A stretch of 26,507 nucleotides of DNA from Gryganskiella cystojenkinii (GCA_015852425.1 JAAAIG010000553.1:1-26507), one strand, 5' to 3'; positions 1 to 8,996 are shown, counted from the stretch's first letter. The notes: generated from the letters alone by a model not told the origin. A program made the numbers and translations.

Positions 1-445
1 GCTTCTCGATAATCAAGGCAGAGTCGTCGAAAACGGAAAACAGTATGCACTCCAGTTTGTTGATCCGGACCTGGAGGGCGACTGTCTGAGCTTCGAATAC
101 GTCCACCACCTCCATGCTACCCAGGATTGCGGCGATCCTCTTGTGAGCTGCGAGGTCATTGACGGCGTCCTGCATATGAAACACAAGGACAAGTATCTCT
201 ATGCAAGCATTGATCAAGGGTACTGGCAGGTGGAGTTGAAGGCCGATGTGCCCGGGAGGCGTGAGCGACTTCGATTTGTTCCCGCCGCCCCCAATAATAA
301 GAAGTTTTGTATCTCGCTTTGGGATCAGGAAGAACGAAAAGAACTTTTCGCCAACTTGGAATGGATCAAGTGTGCTTATGGCTCCGTTTCATTCTCATCC
401 AGTGGTGGCGGCGAAGAACTGCAACTGAGCTGTATTGATAGTTGA
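1..445 (+). CDS. 3' end of an unrecognised protein-coding gene (partial)
   Basis: The frame starting at base 2 is open from the window edge to a TGA at 443-445, giving the last 147 residues. The gene's start lies upstream of the window, so no start codon is assigned. I do not recognise the family. The visible part is hydrophilic, has no membrane segment or low-complexity stretch, and contains many short alternating hydrophobic/polar runs with aromatic residues (for example KYLYASIDQGYWQVEL), as in an all-beta fold. It has five cysteines. It ends in a Ser/Gly-rich turn followed by a short LQLSCIDS tail. A beta-trefoil or other lectin-like fold is possible, but this is only an impression from composition. 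That the frame is real is supported by its being open across all 445 bases with balanced amino-acid use. Confidence 0.6.
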   Translation, partial: LLDNQGRVVENGKQYALQFVDPDLEGDCLSFEYVHHLHATQDCGDPLVSCEVIDGVLHMKHKDKYLYASIDQGYWQVELKADVPGRRERLRFVPAAPNNKKFCISLWDQEERKELFANLEWIKCAYGSVSFSSSGGGEELQLSCIDS

Positions 446-968
446 TATATTTGAAATATTCTTTCTCTCTCCTTCTCCGCTCGTAAAGAAAGTAAACTGC
501 AGGAAAAATCTGACAATGCAGGAACGAGACTGCGGTCATTTTTACTCGTGCGAGCGAGGCAAAGAAATGACGATGCCAGCGAAGTCGAAAAATGGAAAAC
601 ACTGATTAGTGACAAAATACGTGCACCTGCTCTGCCCTCCGGCTTGCCTTTTTTTTGCAATTCTCGGTTTTTTGCGTTCCATCGGACCCGCTGGGCCTTT
701 GTTCGGACATCTGTTTCAACTCTCGCAGATTCGAGCTAAACCCTCCACCATCCCATCATTTGGGGCAACGAGGTCGACCCACTGGAGTCGTGGCTAACGA
801 CGGCAATCCAAAAAGTGATGCAAATACGTATCCTCATCTCCACTGCTGCCTCCCTCGGGGCAAGAATGAGCAAGGAGAGCAGAAGAGTCGTCCAGTCCCA
901 TCTCGACAAGGGCTCGTTGCACCTGGCACGTTTGACCGAGTTGCCGCATTCTCCCTCCATCGTGGAAC

Positions 969-1145
969 GCGAGGACGAGGACAACAAAGGCGGCAAACAT
1001 TCCAGAACCTATTTCTATACTTGCTGATAACTCAGCGCCAGATCCCAGTTCGTAAGGCGAGGACGAGGACAACAAAGGCGGCAAACATTCCAGAACCTAT
1101 TTCTATACTTGCTGATAACTCAGCGCCAGATCCCAGTTCGTAAGG
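969..1145. repeat. Exact 88-bp tandem duplication
   Basis: Bases 969-1056 and 1057-1144 are identical, and base 1145 matches the next unit's first base. Each unit begins GCGAGGACGAGG and ends CCCAGTTCGTAAG. The period of 88 is not a multiple of three, so the copies are read in different frames, which argues against a coding role. The lack of any mismatch suggests a recent duplication, or an assembly artefact. Confidence 0.95.
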
Positions 1146-1428
1146 ATGAGTAAACCATCAGGTGTGACCATGGCGAACGAAACTCGCTGCTCGGCCTGTA
1201 AACGTAGGAAAAAGATTTAGCGGGAGCGGAAGAGGAGGTAATGGTGCCCAGGACCCCACGACAAAGAACAACGGCTATCGGTACCACCGTAACCAAATCA
1301 CCAAGTCCTCGACGTGACCAACAGTCCGATCCGAAGCTGTATTCAGGACCAAAAAAAAAAAAAAAAAGAGAGAGACGTAATGATGTACGCTGAAGGCCTG
1401 CTGTGCTGCCTTGTTTGATGGTCAGTCT

Positions 1429-1434
1429 TTTATT
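1429..1434 (-). terminator. Poly(A) signal for insulysin
   Basis: TTTATT on the plus strand reads AATAAA on the minus strand, about 66 nt beyond the insulysin stop codon. Confidence 0.5.
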
Positions 1435-1499
1435 ATTTTCTAGAGGTGTATTCGAGTGTCATACAGAGTACAGAGAGGAAAGGGATGAAATAAAAGAAT

Positions 1500-4400
1500 C
1501 TAAAGCTTGGAGTATCTCAGAAGATCTACAACTGGGTAAGGTGCCCGACTCAACTCGAGTGCAGCCTTGAACCCAACAATATCCTCAATCACTGTCGTTC
1601 CTTCTCTAAGCTTGGCAGGGGCCGAAAGATCCTCCTGCACCTGCGCCGCAGAGGTCGCTGTCGTAGCCTCGGCATCGCTGCCAGTCTTGACCCCCTCGGG
1701 CGTAGCAGCCTTGACTGGAGGCACCTTCTGGGACTGGATATGAACGGAGAGCTTCCTAGCCTTGTTCGCCGAGGGCAAGATTGAGTTTTGGAAAAATTCT
1801 CGCATCATCTGCAAACTTGTCTTGCGCATCTCTTCGACTTCATCCTGCAACTCATCAAAATCGTAGTAGCCAGAGACGATCTGTCCCCAATACCGGTACG
1901 TCTCAGTCCTCAAGTTCTTGTCCTTTTCCAATTTCTTTTGGATCAACGAGTTGACCTGTTTCACATACTCTTCCTCCTTCATCTCGTCCAAGTACGACTT
2001 CATCCTCGATTCCAAAAAGTTCTCGACTCGGCTCTCTAGATGGACCGGATCACGCTCTGACTGCAAGATGAATCGAAGACCGACTGCACCGGTCTGTTTA
2101 CGGACACCACTAAAGACCAAATAACCGAGTTGTTCCTTTGTGCGAAGCTGGTTGAAACAGGGCTCGTTAATGATCTGGGCCATGATCTGGATCCGGGCAC
2201 GGGATTGTTTACTAGTAGCGTCCTCGATCTGAAGATAGTACTCAAGACCCGAGTTAACGTTGTCTGGGTCGGGAACATCACGCTTGTAAACAGCCTTGGA
2301 ATGAGATGGGAGGATATGTGACCGTTGAGACAACAGCTCAGAGGGAACCAGGGACTTGGGGCACAATCCTTGTTCGATAATCTCGCCTGCCTTCAGTGCT
2401 TCGGCAGCGGCCATGTTACCATGTACAAGACCCTCGATATGAAGTCTCGCCAACAACTGTGGGTAAAAAGCCGCGATATCCTCGGGTGTAACATCATGAA
2501 GCTCAGCAAGCTTTTCCTCCTGAGTCCAGAGCTTCTCCTGGGTCAGGTACGACATGTAATACATCGCGTGCTGATGAGGCGCCTCGAGTTTAAAGTTCTT
2601 GTACATCCTGTCCATTTGATCTTGGATCAGACGGAATCGGTCGGGGTTGATCTCCAGGTTCTTCATTCTCTCAACGACTTTTTGCAAAAGAACCGAAGCC
2701 TTATCGTTGTAACCCTCGACACTCAAGATCATGCCTTCGACAGTAGTCTCGAGGCCGTAGGACAATCCGGCGAGATCCGCATCGTAAGAGTACTCGTTCA
2801 AAGCATCCTTGAGCAAATTGACATAGAGCTGAGTCTTGACATTGTTGCTGGGAGAAGAGTAGGACAAGGGTGACTTGAGTTGAAAGTACATGTTGACCTT
2901 GGGAACCCAAAAGATGTCGTCCTTCTTATGCCAGATCCTGGTCAAGGGTGTGTGCTTCAACAAGACAGGAGTCTGCTGAGGGGTTGTGGTGGGAACTTTG
3001 TTGGTCTCAAAGTTCTCGGGAATAAAGTCGTTTGGCACAGGTAAGAACAAATCCGCGTTAGGCTCGAGATGGTCGAGTCGCTATTGGGGGGAAAACATAA
3101 ACAATTTAAATATCGTTAATGAATGAGTAAACAAAGTGGACGAAAAAAGGCCAAGATGATCCGACATGCATGCAGTCGTTTTTTTTTTACCTCCAAGAGA
3201 GCAGGCGACACATTCTCGACGTGGTACTCCGTGCCATACCACTTCTCGGTTTGACCAAAGGCACCCCCGGGAACAACCGAGGTATCCTGAGCAACCAAGT
3301 GGCTTTTCCAAGCATCGACCTTCAAAGCATCGATACAAGCCATAATCATGTTGGGATCCGAGCCACGGATCAAATACGATCCAGAGAGGACCCACTCAGG
3401 GGCATAGCCGCGTTGCATCACACCTGCCAATCGAGAAACATATCCTGAAGCGGGAGACTTTTCCTTGAATCTGAACGAGGTCGCTGCCAACGAGGCAATC
3501 TATAAATAGAGAAGACTAGTCAGTGTGTGGTTCATTCTCACGAATTATTGGACAAAACCGAAGTAGACAAAAATACTTGGCGATAGTATACCTCATCCCA
3601 GATGTAAGGTCGAACGCCCTCATGACGGAGCATCTGAATGTACTGGAAGATGATAACAGTGACATCCTCGTAATGAGCGAGACCCTCCTTAGTGAGATCG
3701 ACCGTGATCTTGAAGAACTCGAATCCAATGCCTCCATGAGACGTTCCAGCAGAGAGATTGTTAGCCCAGCCTTTCTTTTTCAACAACGAAAGAATCGATC
3801 CACCTCCTTCATGTCCGATCGCGTGCGTGATGTAACGTGCAGGGTGGATGGTGTAGTAAGGGTACTGGTCTGGGAAGGGGAATTTGATCTCCAACGAACG
3901 AATGTCCTTGACGGGCTTAACATAGGTCGTCTTCAAGAGGTCCTCAGCCGTCCATGGGGGATTAGTGTTGGCTGGGGGCTTGATGGCGAGGTTCTTTACG
4001 TCTGAAAACTTTTCGATCGCCCAGGCTGCAAGTTGATCCAAGGGTTCTACAAGAAGAATAAATCAAGGCAATTATGCGGTCAATATGTCATTCACATCTC
4101 TGTATAAGGTTTCATGTCGGCTTATGGAATGGGAACATACCCCGACCGAGAATGACGAGCTTCATGATATTGGCGGAATAATATTTGGCATGGAACTTGA
4201 TCAACTCGTCACGGACATCAATTCCCTCACGACCGGGCGCATCCTGCAACGTCTCCAAGTTTCCAGTTCCAAAGTTACTGTAGGGGTGATCCGGGTTCGA
4301 GAGATTCTTCTCCAGCTGGAACAAGCGCCAGCTATCACTCTGCAAATTCTTCTTGTGCTCGGAATCCACGGCGCGCAACTCTCGATCCTTGCAGTTCTCA

Positions 4401-5004
4401 CTGAATGCAGGCGAGATAAAGAACTGGGCGAATCGGTCCAGAGCTCCCTCGAGATGGGCATGACCAACCTCAAAGTAATAGTTTGTATTGTCCAATCCTG
4501 TAAAGGCGTTCGAGGATCCGGAATGTTGAGCCAAGAATTCAGAGTATTCGTTCTCGCGTGGGTATTTGGCGGTACCCATAAAGAGCAAGTGTTCCAAAAA
4601 GTGAGCCAATCCTTGCAGATTTTTCTAATTTGTGGACAATAATGCCGGGATTGCTGTTAGCTTTCAGTTCATTAAACAAAAGAGAGATAGATCTGTGCTC
4701 TCGCACCACCTGTGTTAAAAGAACTGTGGTAATTTTTCAAAAAAAAGCAACCAAAAGTTGCCCCAAAACGGAAATTACTTACAGGATCGCTCAAGTGTCC
4801 AACATGAACATCAAGCGCAGCAGCCGACTTGTCAACGTTGGGATCTTGGACGAGGAGGACCTCCAAATCGTTGTGGAGTCTGATCAATCGGTAGAGACGA
4901 TCGTCGTTCAAGGACTGTTCAATGGGTTTCGTAAAGTCCGCATGGGTCTTTTTCTCGTTCCAGGCATAACCTTCTGGAAGAGCAACAGTGCTGGCGCCTG
5001 ACAT
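1500..5004 (-). CDS. STE23: Insulysin (insulin-degrading enzyme, M16A metalloprotease)
   Basis: Five exons on the minus strand: 5004-4783, 4624-4141, 4046-3592, 3499-3191 and 3080-1500. All four introns are GT-AG and the joined frame encodes 1,016 residues, close to human IDE (1,019). Exon 2 carries the inverted zinc motif HFLEH (His82, catalytic Glu85, His86), with the distal zinc ligand Glu163 in AVDSEHKKN. The exon junctions restore conserved family sequence such as [12 protein letters not shown] and LGR-EPLD. The family cuts short peptides inside a closed chamber; the yeast homologues Ste23 and Axl1 process a-factor. The chain ends in Ser-Lys-Leu, a peroxisomal PTS1. ATG 5004 has a good context (CACCATG) and starts just before the conserved domain. 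A second in-frame ATG at 5127 would add 41 residues. An Ala/Thr-rich linker lies near the C-terminus. Family assignment is certain; the symbol follows the yeast orthologue. Confidence 0.95.
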
Positions 5005-5127
5005 GGTGACAAGGGTTCGGTTACGGGGGCGAGGAGGGATCGACGAGTGTGGAGAAAAGGCGGGTAAAAATCTAGAGACCGTGGCAAAACAAAGAACCAA
5101 GAACCAGTGTGAAGGAAGGTGTCCCAT
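5005..5127 (-). other. In-frame upstream start and 41-residue N-terminal extension of insulysin
   Basis: A genuine ATG at 5127-5125 is in frame with the insulysin start at 5004, with no stop between. The extension has no acidic residue, a hydrophobic stretch WFLVLCFATVSRFLPAF, and several Arg and His residues. This composition suits a mitochondrial presequence or signal anchor. The upstream ATG has C at -3 (weak) while the downstream one has CACC before it (strong), so leaky scanning could make both forms. Whether transcripts reach this far is unknown. Confidence 0.4.
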
Positions 5128-5368
5128 GGGGAAGCTTGGTTAGGATTGAATCGTGCTTTGTCGACAACGAAGACGTCCAATCGGCCCGATCGACAATAGC
5201 ATTGAGATTTACAGCAATATTTTACCTTGAACCAAGTCGGATAGGGCGGGACTGGAATGGGATGGGTTTAGTTGCAGTTGTGCGGAATGAGGAGTGAAAG
5301 AGAGAGGTGCGAAGGAAGGCCGAGGAGGAGAATGATATAGACGACGAAGAATAAAGAGTCCAATGCAG

Positions 5369-5386
5369 TTGTTTGTACACAAACAA
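5369..5386. promoter_or_regulatory. Inverted pair of forkhead-like motifs upstream of insulysin
   Basis: TTGTTTGT and its exact reverse complement ACAAACAA are separated by two bases. Each arm contains a match to the forkhead core RYAAAYA. It lies about 365-380 bp upstream of the insulysin ATG at 5004. Function is inferred from the motif only. Confidence 0.3.
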
Positions 5387-5652
5387 TGGAGACATGGACA
5401 GGTGGACAATGAGAACGAGAGGGAGAGAGAGAGAGGCAGGGTTTCGTTCTTTTTTCTGGTGCCGCAGAGTGCCTTTTTGGGAAAGATTTTTCTTTGACGT
5501 TTTTAGGCGGTGCGACGCGCGGAGGACACATTCGAGAACGTGACGTGTGCCTTCTGTCTTATGTAGAGGTTGTGCTGTGCTCCTGCTCTCTTATTTTTCG
5601 TTGTCAAAAATTGGTTCTTTTGTTCCATCGATTGAAGTGGGAAAATGCTAGG

Positions 5653-5658
5653 TTTATT
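5653..5658 (-). terminator. Poly(A) signal for the acidic coiled-coil gene
   Basis: AATAAA on the minus strand, about 83 nt past the TAA at 5743-5741. Confidence 0.5.
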
Positions 5659-5740
5659 ATGCAACACGAGGGGGACGATACAATGCAAAGTGTGTCCGGG
5701 GTAACCATGTCTATCTCGTCTTTGTTCTTGCTTTTGTCAT

Positions 5741-6702
5741 TTAGACCTGGAAAGAGACAGACCGCTTGCCAGTGCTAGCCTGGGCCTTGGCTTCCTGTTC
5801 CGCGGCCCTGTGCTTCGATTCTTTACGTTTCTCTGTCTTCTTCTTCTTGATCTCTTCAATCTTTTGGTTGAGCAGGGCCTTCTTTGCGTTTTCACGCTCT
5901 TGGACCTTCTTTTCCTTGTCGCTGTGCTTTGACTTGATCTTGCCCTGTTTTTTTTTGAGTAAAGACGGATGAATATGTTAGCAACGTTGGCTGGTCTCTG
6001 ATAACGATCCATGGAACAAGTGCATTTCTCCAGACGACATAGAACACTGTTTTCCAAAAGAAACTTGCCATGTTGGTCTGCTTGATCTTTGCACGCTCCT
6101 CTTCCTTTCCAGCAACCTGGTCGATAATGCTCAACATGGCGCTCTATAGCAATTGCGGGGATATGTGCTTAGTTAGAACACAGATGGTCTATCTCCATCA
6201 TGTATGTAAAGTTCCACATGTGTACAATCCGGATCCTCATGCCGAATAAACTCACAGTGTCAGCAAAGACCTTTCCCTTCTTCCCGCTTGGCTTCTTGAC
6301 CTTGGGCTTGTATCCCTTCCTGCCTTTTCCGACAGGTTCTGGTTCTGACTCCTCGTCTGAATCTTCATCGTCAATGGCTTGAGCCCGCTGTTGTTGCCTC
6401 TGACCCTGCGATTCCTTTGTCTCCTCTTCTTCTTCATCATCATCATCCTGTTCTACTTGATCTTGCGCCTCAGCCTCATCTTCGTCTTCCTCGTCTTCTT
6501 CCTCTTCCTCTTCGTCGTCAGAGACATCCTCTTCCTTGCGAACACGGACAGGTTTTGGTGGACGAGCGGCCTTTCTCTGTTGTTTCTTGGAAGGGGTCAC
6601 GGCCTGCTGGACAGCTCTGGCTTCGGCCATCTTGGCTTTCTTGGCTCTCCTCCGGGTCGATACGGGCTGTCCTGTTTGGAATTTGCGTTTCTCTGCGACC
6701 AT
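5741..6702 (-). CDS. Acidic/basic nuclear-type coiled-coil protein, unrecognised
   Basis: Three exons on the minus strand, 6702-6256, 6143-6069 and 5944-5741, encode 241 residues. Intron 1 is GT-AG (gtgagt...tag). Intron 2 begins GCAAGT and ends CAG, a GC-AG intron that keeps the frame. Residues 5-24 are a bipartite-like nuclear localisation signal (KRK ... RRRAKKAK). Residues 57-96 are almost continuous Glu/Asp, with a second acidic patch at 111-122 containing casein-kinase-2-like DSDEESE. A Lys/Gly-rich basic stretch follows (125-145). The C-terminal third is a Lys/Glu-rich helix, probably coiled coil, ending in GKRSVSFQV. This layout is common in nucleolar ribosome-assembly factors, but I cannot name a family. 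If intron 2 were retained, a different tail would result. The gene shares a short divergent promoter with ERH. Confidence 0.7.
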
Positions 6703-6901
6703 GGCTGGATTAGTTGTTGGGTGTGGTTGCTGATGGTCGATGGTTAATGAGCTTGAAGTTGGCCCTCTTTTCTTTTTTTTTCATGAAGTAAACAATTCAA
6801 AATTTAGACCAAAAAAGCAGTCCCACGACATAGGTCACTCTGAAAGCGCGCGTTCTCCATCAACTTTTTTCCCCCTCCATCAAACCAACCATTACACAGC
6901 C
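6703..6901. promoter_or_regulatory. Divergent promoter between the coiled-coil gene and ERH
   Basis: Only 199 bp separate the minus-strand ATG at 6702 from the proposed ERH ATG at 6902. The two promoters and both 5' leaders must share this space. It holds a T-rich run (6769-6781) and a GC-rich patch (AAGCGCGCGTT, 6845-6855). No TATA box is obvious. Confidence 0.5.
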
Positions 6902-7779
6902 ATGGTAATAAGCAGACAAGCAAGGAACAGAAGACAAGAACAGGAAAAAATGAACACATGGAATACCATGGAACTATTTGGACAACTGAAAACCAGGATG
7001 GAATGAATTGGCCTTCTCGGATTGGTAGATGGGCGAAGTCTGTTGCATTTTGACTGAACAACGTGGCAACTTTCTCTCTTTCCGACAAAAAATATTAGAG
7101 TCATACGATCCTTCTGGTCCAAAAGACCAACTCACCCTCAAGCAAAACCTATATCGAATGCAGCTCTGTAGCAACAGCCATGGATGGTATGTGAAAGAAG
7201 AGATCGTTACCATCGGTAGAGAGCTCTCCTTCGATTCTAGACTGTACTATGGGAACATGAACTGACACTTTTTTTCTCTCTCTTTTCTCTTTTTGAATGG
7301 CGATAGAGGTCATATCGATGTACGAGGAGTACTTGAAGGTAACAGGAAACCGAAATGAGAGGGGCTGTGGCGATGATCTATGTTGTCGCTGTCAAACTTT
7401 AGAACGATTCAAGTGATACGAAAGAGTTGCCAGGTTGACTCAACTCTTTCATTTTCTATTTTGTTTCCCATGTTTACGTGTTTATTAGAACAAGTTCCCA
7501 CACAAGGAGAGGATCGAATTCGACGTGAACGAGGTTCTAGATATGGTGTTCAACCTGCCAGACTGTGCCGCGCTTGTGTAAGGGATCCAGATGGCGACCT
7601 CGTCTAATGGAACCAAATGGAATCAAATGGAACACTAAACGTTGGAGATCTTCTAACGTGGCGCAACATTTTCTCTTTGGTTCACTAGGTTTGATCAAAA
7701 GACAGCATCCTATGTCCCACACGACAAGTCATGGATTCAAAAACAAGTCGTCGTAAGGGCACAAAGTAGAACACGGTAG
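6902..7779 (+). CDS. ERH: Enhancer of rudimentary homologue (ERH)
   Basis: Five short exons, 6902-6904, 7099-7186, 7307-7338, 7489-7577 and 7689-7779, join in frame to 100 residues (human ERH has 104). Exon 2 starts SHTILLVQ, as in animal ERH. Exon 3 encodes the conserved MYEEYLK. Exon 5 contains SYVPHDKSWIQKQ, matching the family's YQPYNKDWIKEK. All four introns are GT-AG with TAG acceptors. Exon 1 is only the ATG, in a good context (AGCCATGG) and directly followed by a donor, gtaata. ERH is a small homodimeric RNA-regulation factor; in fission yeast Erh1 partners Mmi1 in elimination of meiotic transcripts, and budding yeast lacks it. The family is clear from exons 2-5. The start exon is inferred, since no in-frame ATG precedes SHTILLVQ in exon 2. 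A different last exon (skipping GTAAGG at 7753) is possible but less likely. Confidence 0.88.
7420..7450 (+). repeat. Perfect 10-bp hairpin in ERH intron 3
   Basis: GAAAGAGTTG (7420-7429) and its exact reverse complement CAACTCTTTC (7441-7450) flank an 11-nt loop. The hairpin lies inside the intron at 7339-7488, about 38 nt before the acceptor. It could affect splicing. One such match by chance in 26 kb is not surprising. Confidence 0.6.
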
Positions 7780-7923
7780 ATCCTCAAACATGCAGAGACA
7801 CTCCGTCCTCTACGTTCGAAAAAGAAGGCCGTCGAAGGATCACGACTACCCGTCAAGCTAGAGAAAAATCAACTGTTTTGTTGTTGTTTTTTCGCTCGCC
7901 CAATCGCTGTAGGACAACATAAT

Positions 7924-7929
7924 AATAAA
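7924..7929 (+). terminator. Poly(A) signal for ERH
   Basis: AATAAA about 145 nt downstream of the ERH stop codon, within an A-rich stretch. Confidence 0.45.
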
Positions 7930-8021
7930 AAAATCCTCGAGCAACCACACAGTCCCCGGCCAACATTCCCATGGTCTACACTTGCTGTTTGCTAGCCCCT
8001 TCATCCCTCACTCTTCGAATG

Positions 8022-8028
8022 TATAAAA
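8022..8028 (+). promoter_or_regulatory. TATA box of the small membrane-protein gene
   Basis: TATAAAA, a consensus TATA element, lies about 320 bp upstream of the ATG at 8349 and is followed by a CT-rich, ATG-free leader. Confidence 0.55.
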
Positions 8029-8348
8029 GGGGTGGCAAAAACTACTCTTTTTCGAGGCATATCCCTCACCCCTTACTTTTTTCCTTTTCACTCTTGGTCT
8101 GTGCAACCTCCCTATTCGTTCGTGAACAAAAAAGAAATATCTCCCTTCTTTTGCTTTTTCCTTCTCGCTTTCTCTCTCTCCAACTTTCATAAACCCAACC
8201 CCATCAACACACACACGACCAAAGGAATATCAAGTCCCCAAGAACTCACTCGGTTTGATACATTCGGATCTACTTCAAGGAAACAAATTTGCAACCAGAC
8301 CCAGAGAACCTCGCTCCAACAACAAATAAACCAGGCACCTTATCAACC

Positions 8349-8996
8349 ATGGCTCGATCTGCAACCCGTACATCCGGAACCCCAAAGGAACCCAGGGAGC
8401 ACAAGGTACAAAGAATGAAAATTCAAACATATGTTCTCGGAGGTTTGTCTTGCGCTTTGCATTTTCAGAAATCTAAAATTGTAAACCACTCTCTCTCTCT
8501 TCCGCACAACCTTTCGCCTGCCTTCAGCTTGAGAAGCGTAAGCGTCTTGAGAACTATCGTGTCGCCAAGGCACAGGCCAAGAAGGTAAGAGCGGAACAAG
8601 CTTACGATGAAACAAAAAGCGTGCTTGGAGAGAGACCTGTTCGTTTTGATGGCTCCCACTCTAGCAAAGTCTACGGGTTGTTAATCCACTTCCTCTTTTT
8701 ATTCCATTCTTTTTCCTACATTTTCTCGCTTCCACCGTCTGTTCCACAAAAATTAGTATGTGATCCCAGGTATCATCGCGGTCCTTGTCTGCGTCTTCTT
8801 GATGTTCGGGACCATGTACGGATTCCGGGGCACAAAGTCGCCAAGACGTGAACGTGCCCTTGACAGGCTCTACAAGGACGTTAAGGAACAGCAAATGGTC
8901 GATCCTGAGGTGGAGAACAAGAAACGCATGATGAGTCAATTCTCAGCGGTCTTCAAGGACGAAACCCCCGATGAGATTGCCGTGGACGAGATCTGA
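8349..8996 (+). CDS. Small single-pass membrane protein, unrecognised
   Basis: Three exons, 8349-8405, 8528-8584 and 8757-8996, encode 117 residues. Exons 1 and 2 are both exactly 57 nt (19 codons), and all junctions are phase 0. Donors are gtacaa and gtaaga; acceptors are cag and tag. The first 38 residues are strongly basic (EKRKRLENYRVAKAQAKK just before the membrane). One hydrophobic segment follows at about residues 40-61, starting IPGIIAVLVCVF. The remaining part begins basic (SPRRERALDRLYKDVK) and ends acidic (DETPDEIAVDEI). There is no cleavable signal peptide. The layout suggests a small ER or other endomembrane protein with its N-terminus in the cytosol, but this is inferred. I do not recognise the family. 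The start is supported by the TATA box, the ATG-free leader and a CAACCATGG context. Confidence 0.75.

Larger units (their letters stand above)
446..1499. other. Intergenic region, 1,054 bp, convergent gene ends
   Basis: This stretch lies between the 3' end of the partial plus-strand gene and the 3' end of insulysin on the minus strand. I see no convincing gene. It contains an exact 88-bp tandem duplication (969-1145), a run of 17 A at 1351-1367 followed by a short GA tract, and the insulysin poly(A) signal near 1430. Open frames here cross the duplicated unit in different phases and look non-coding. Confidence 0.6.
5128..5740. other. Insulysin promoter/leader and 3' flank of the next gene
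   Basis: This 613-bp stretch holds the insulysin upstream region and the 3' flank of the coiled-coil gene, both on the minus strand. No gene is seen. On the minus strand there is a CT-rich tract (complement of 5407-5437), and around 5369-5386 an inverted pair of forkhead-like motifs. A minus-strand AATAAA at 5658-5653 probably serves the coiled-coil gene. Confidence 0.55.
7780..8348 (+). other. ERH 3' flank and promoter/leader of the membrane-protein gene
   Basis: This 569-bp stretch holds an AATAAA at 7924-7929 (about 145 nt past the ERH stop), a TATA box at 8022-8028, and then a CT-rich leader containing CACACACAC. I see no ATG from about 8055 to the start codon at 8349, which supports that start. 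No other gene is seen. Confidence 0.6.

Noticed and set aside
655..1143. 162-codon plus-strand frame between the first gene and insulysin
   Set aside because: It runs through the 88-bp duplication in two frames, has no recognisable domain, and its composition looks non-coding.
1170..1220. Short frame with a CSACKRRKK motif like the start of a Zn2Cys6 domain
   Set aside because: Only 16 codons before a stop, only two cysteines, and no plausible continuing exon was found.
7753..7860. Alternative last exon for ERH using donor GTAAGG at 7753 and an acceptor near 7796
   Set aside because: It would need an unusually short intron (about 45 bp) and gives a tail no more like ERH than the unspliced reading.
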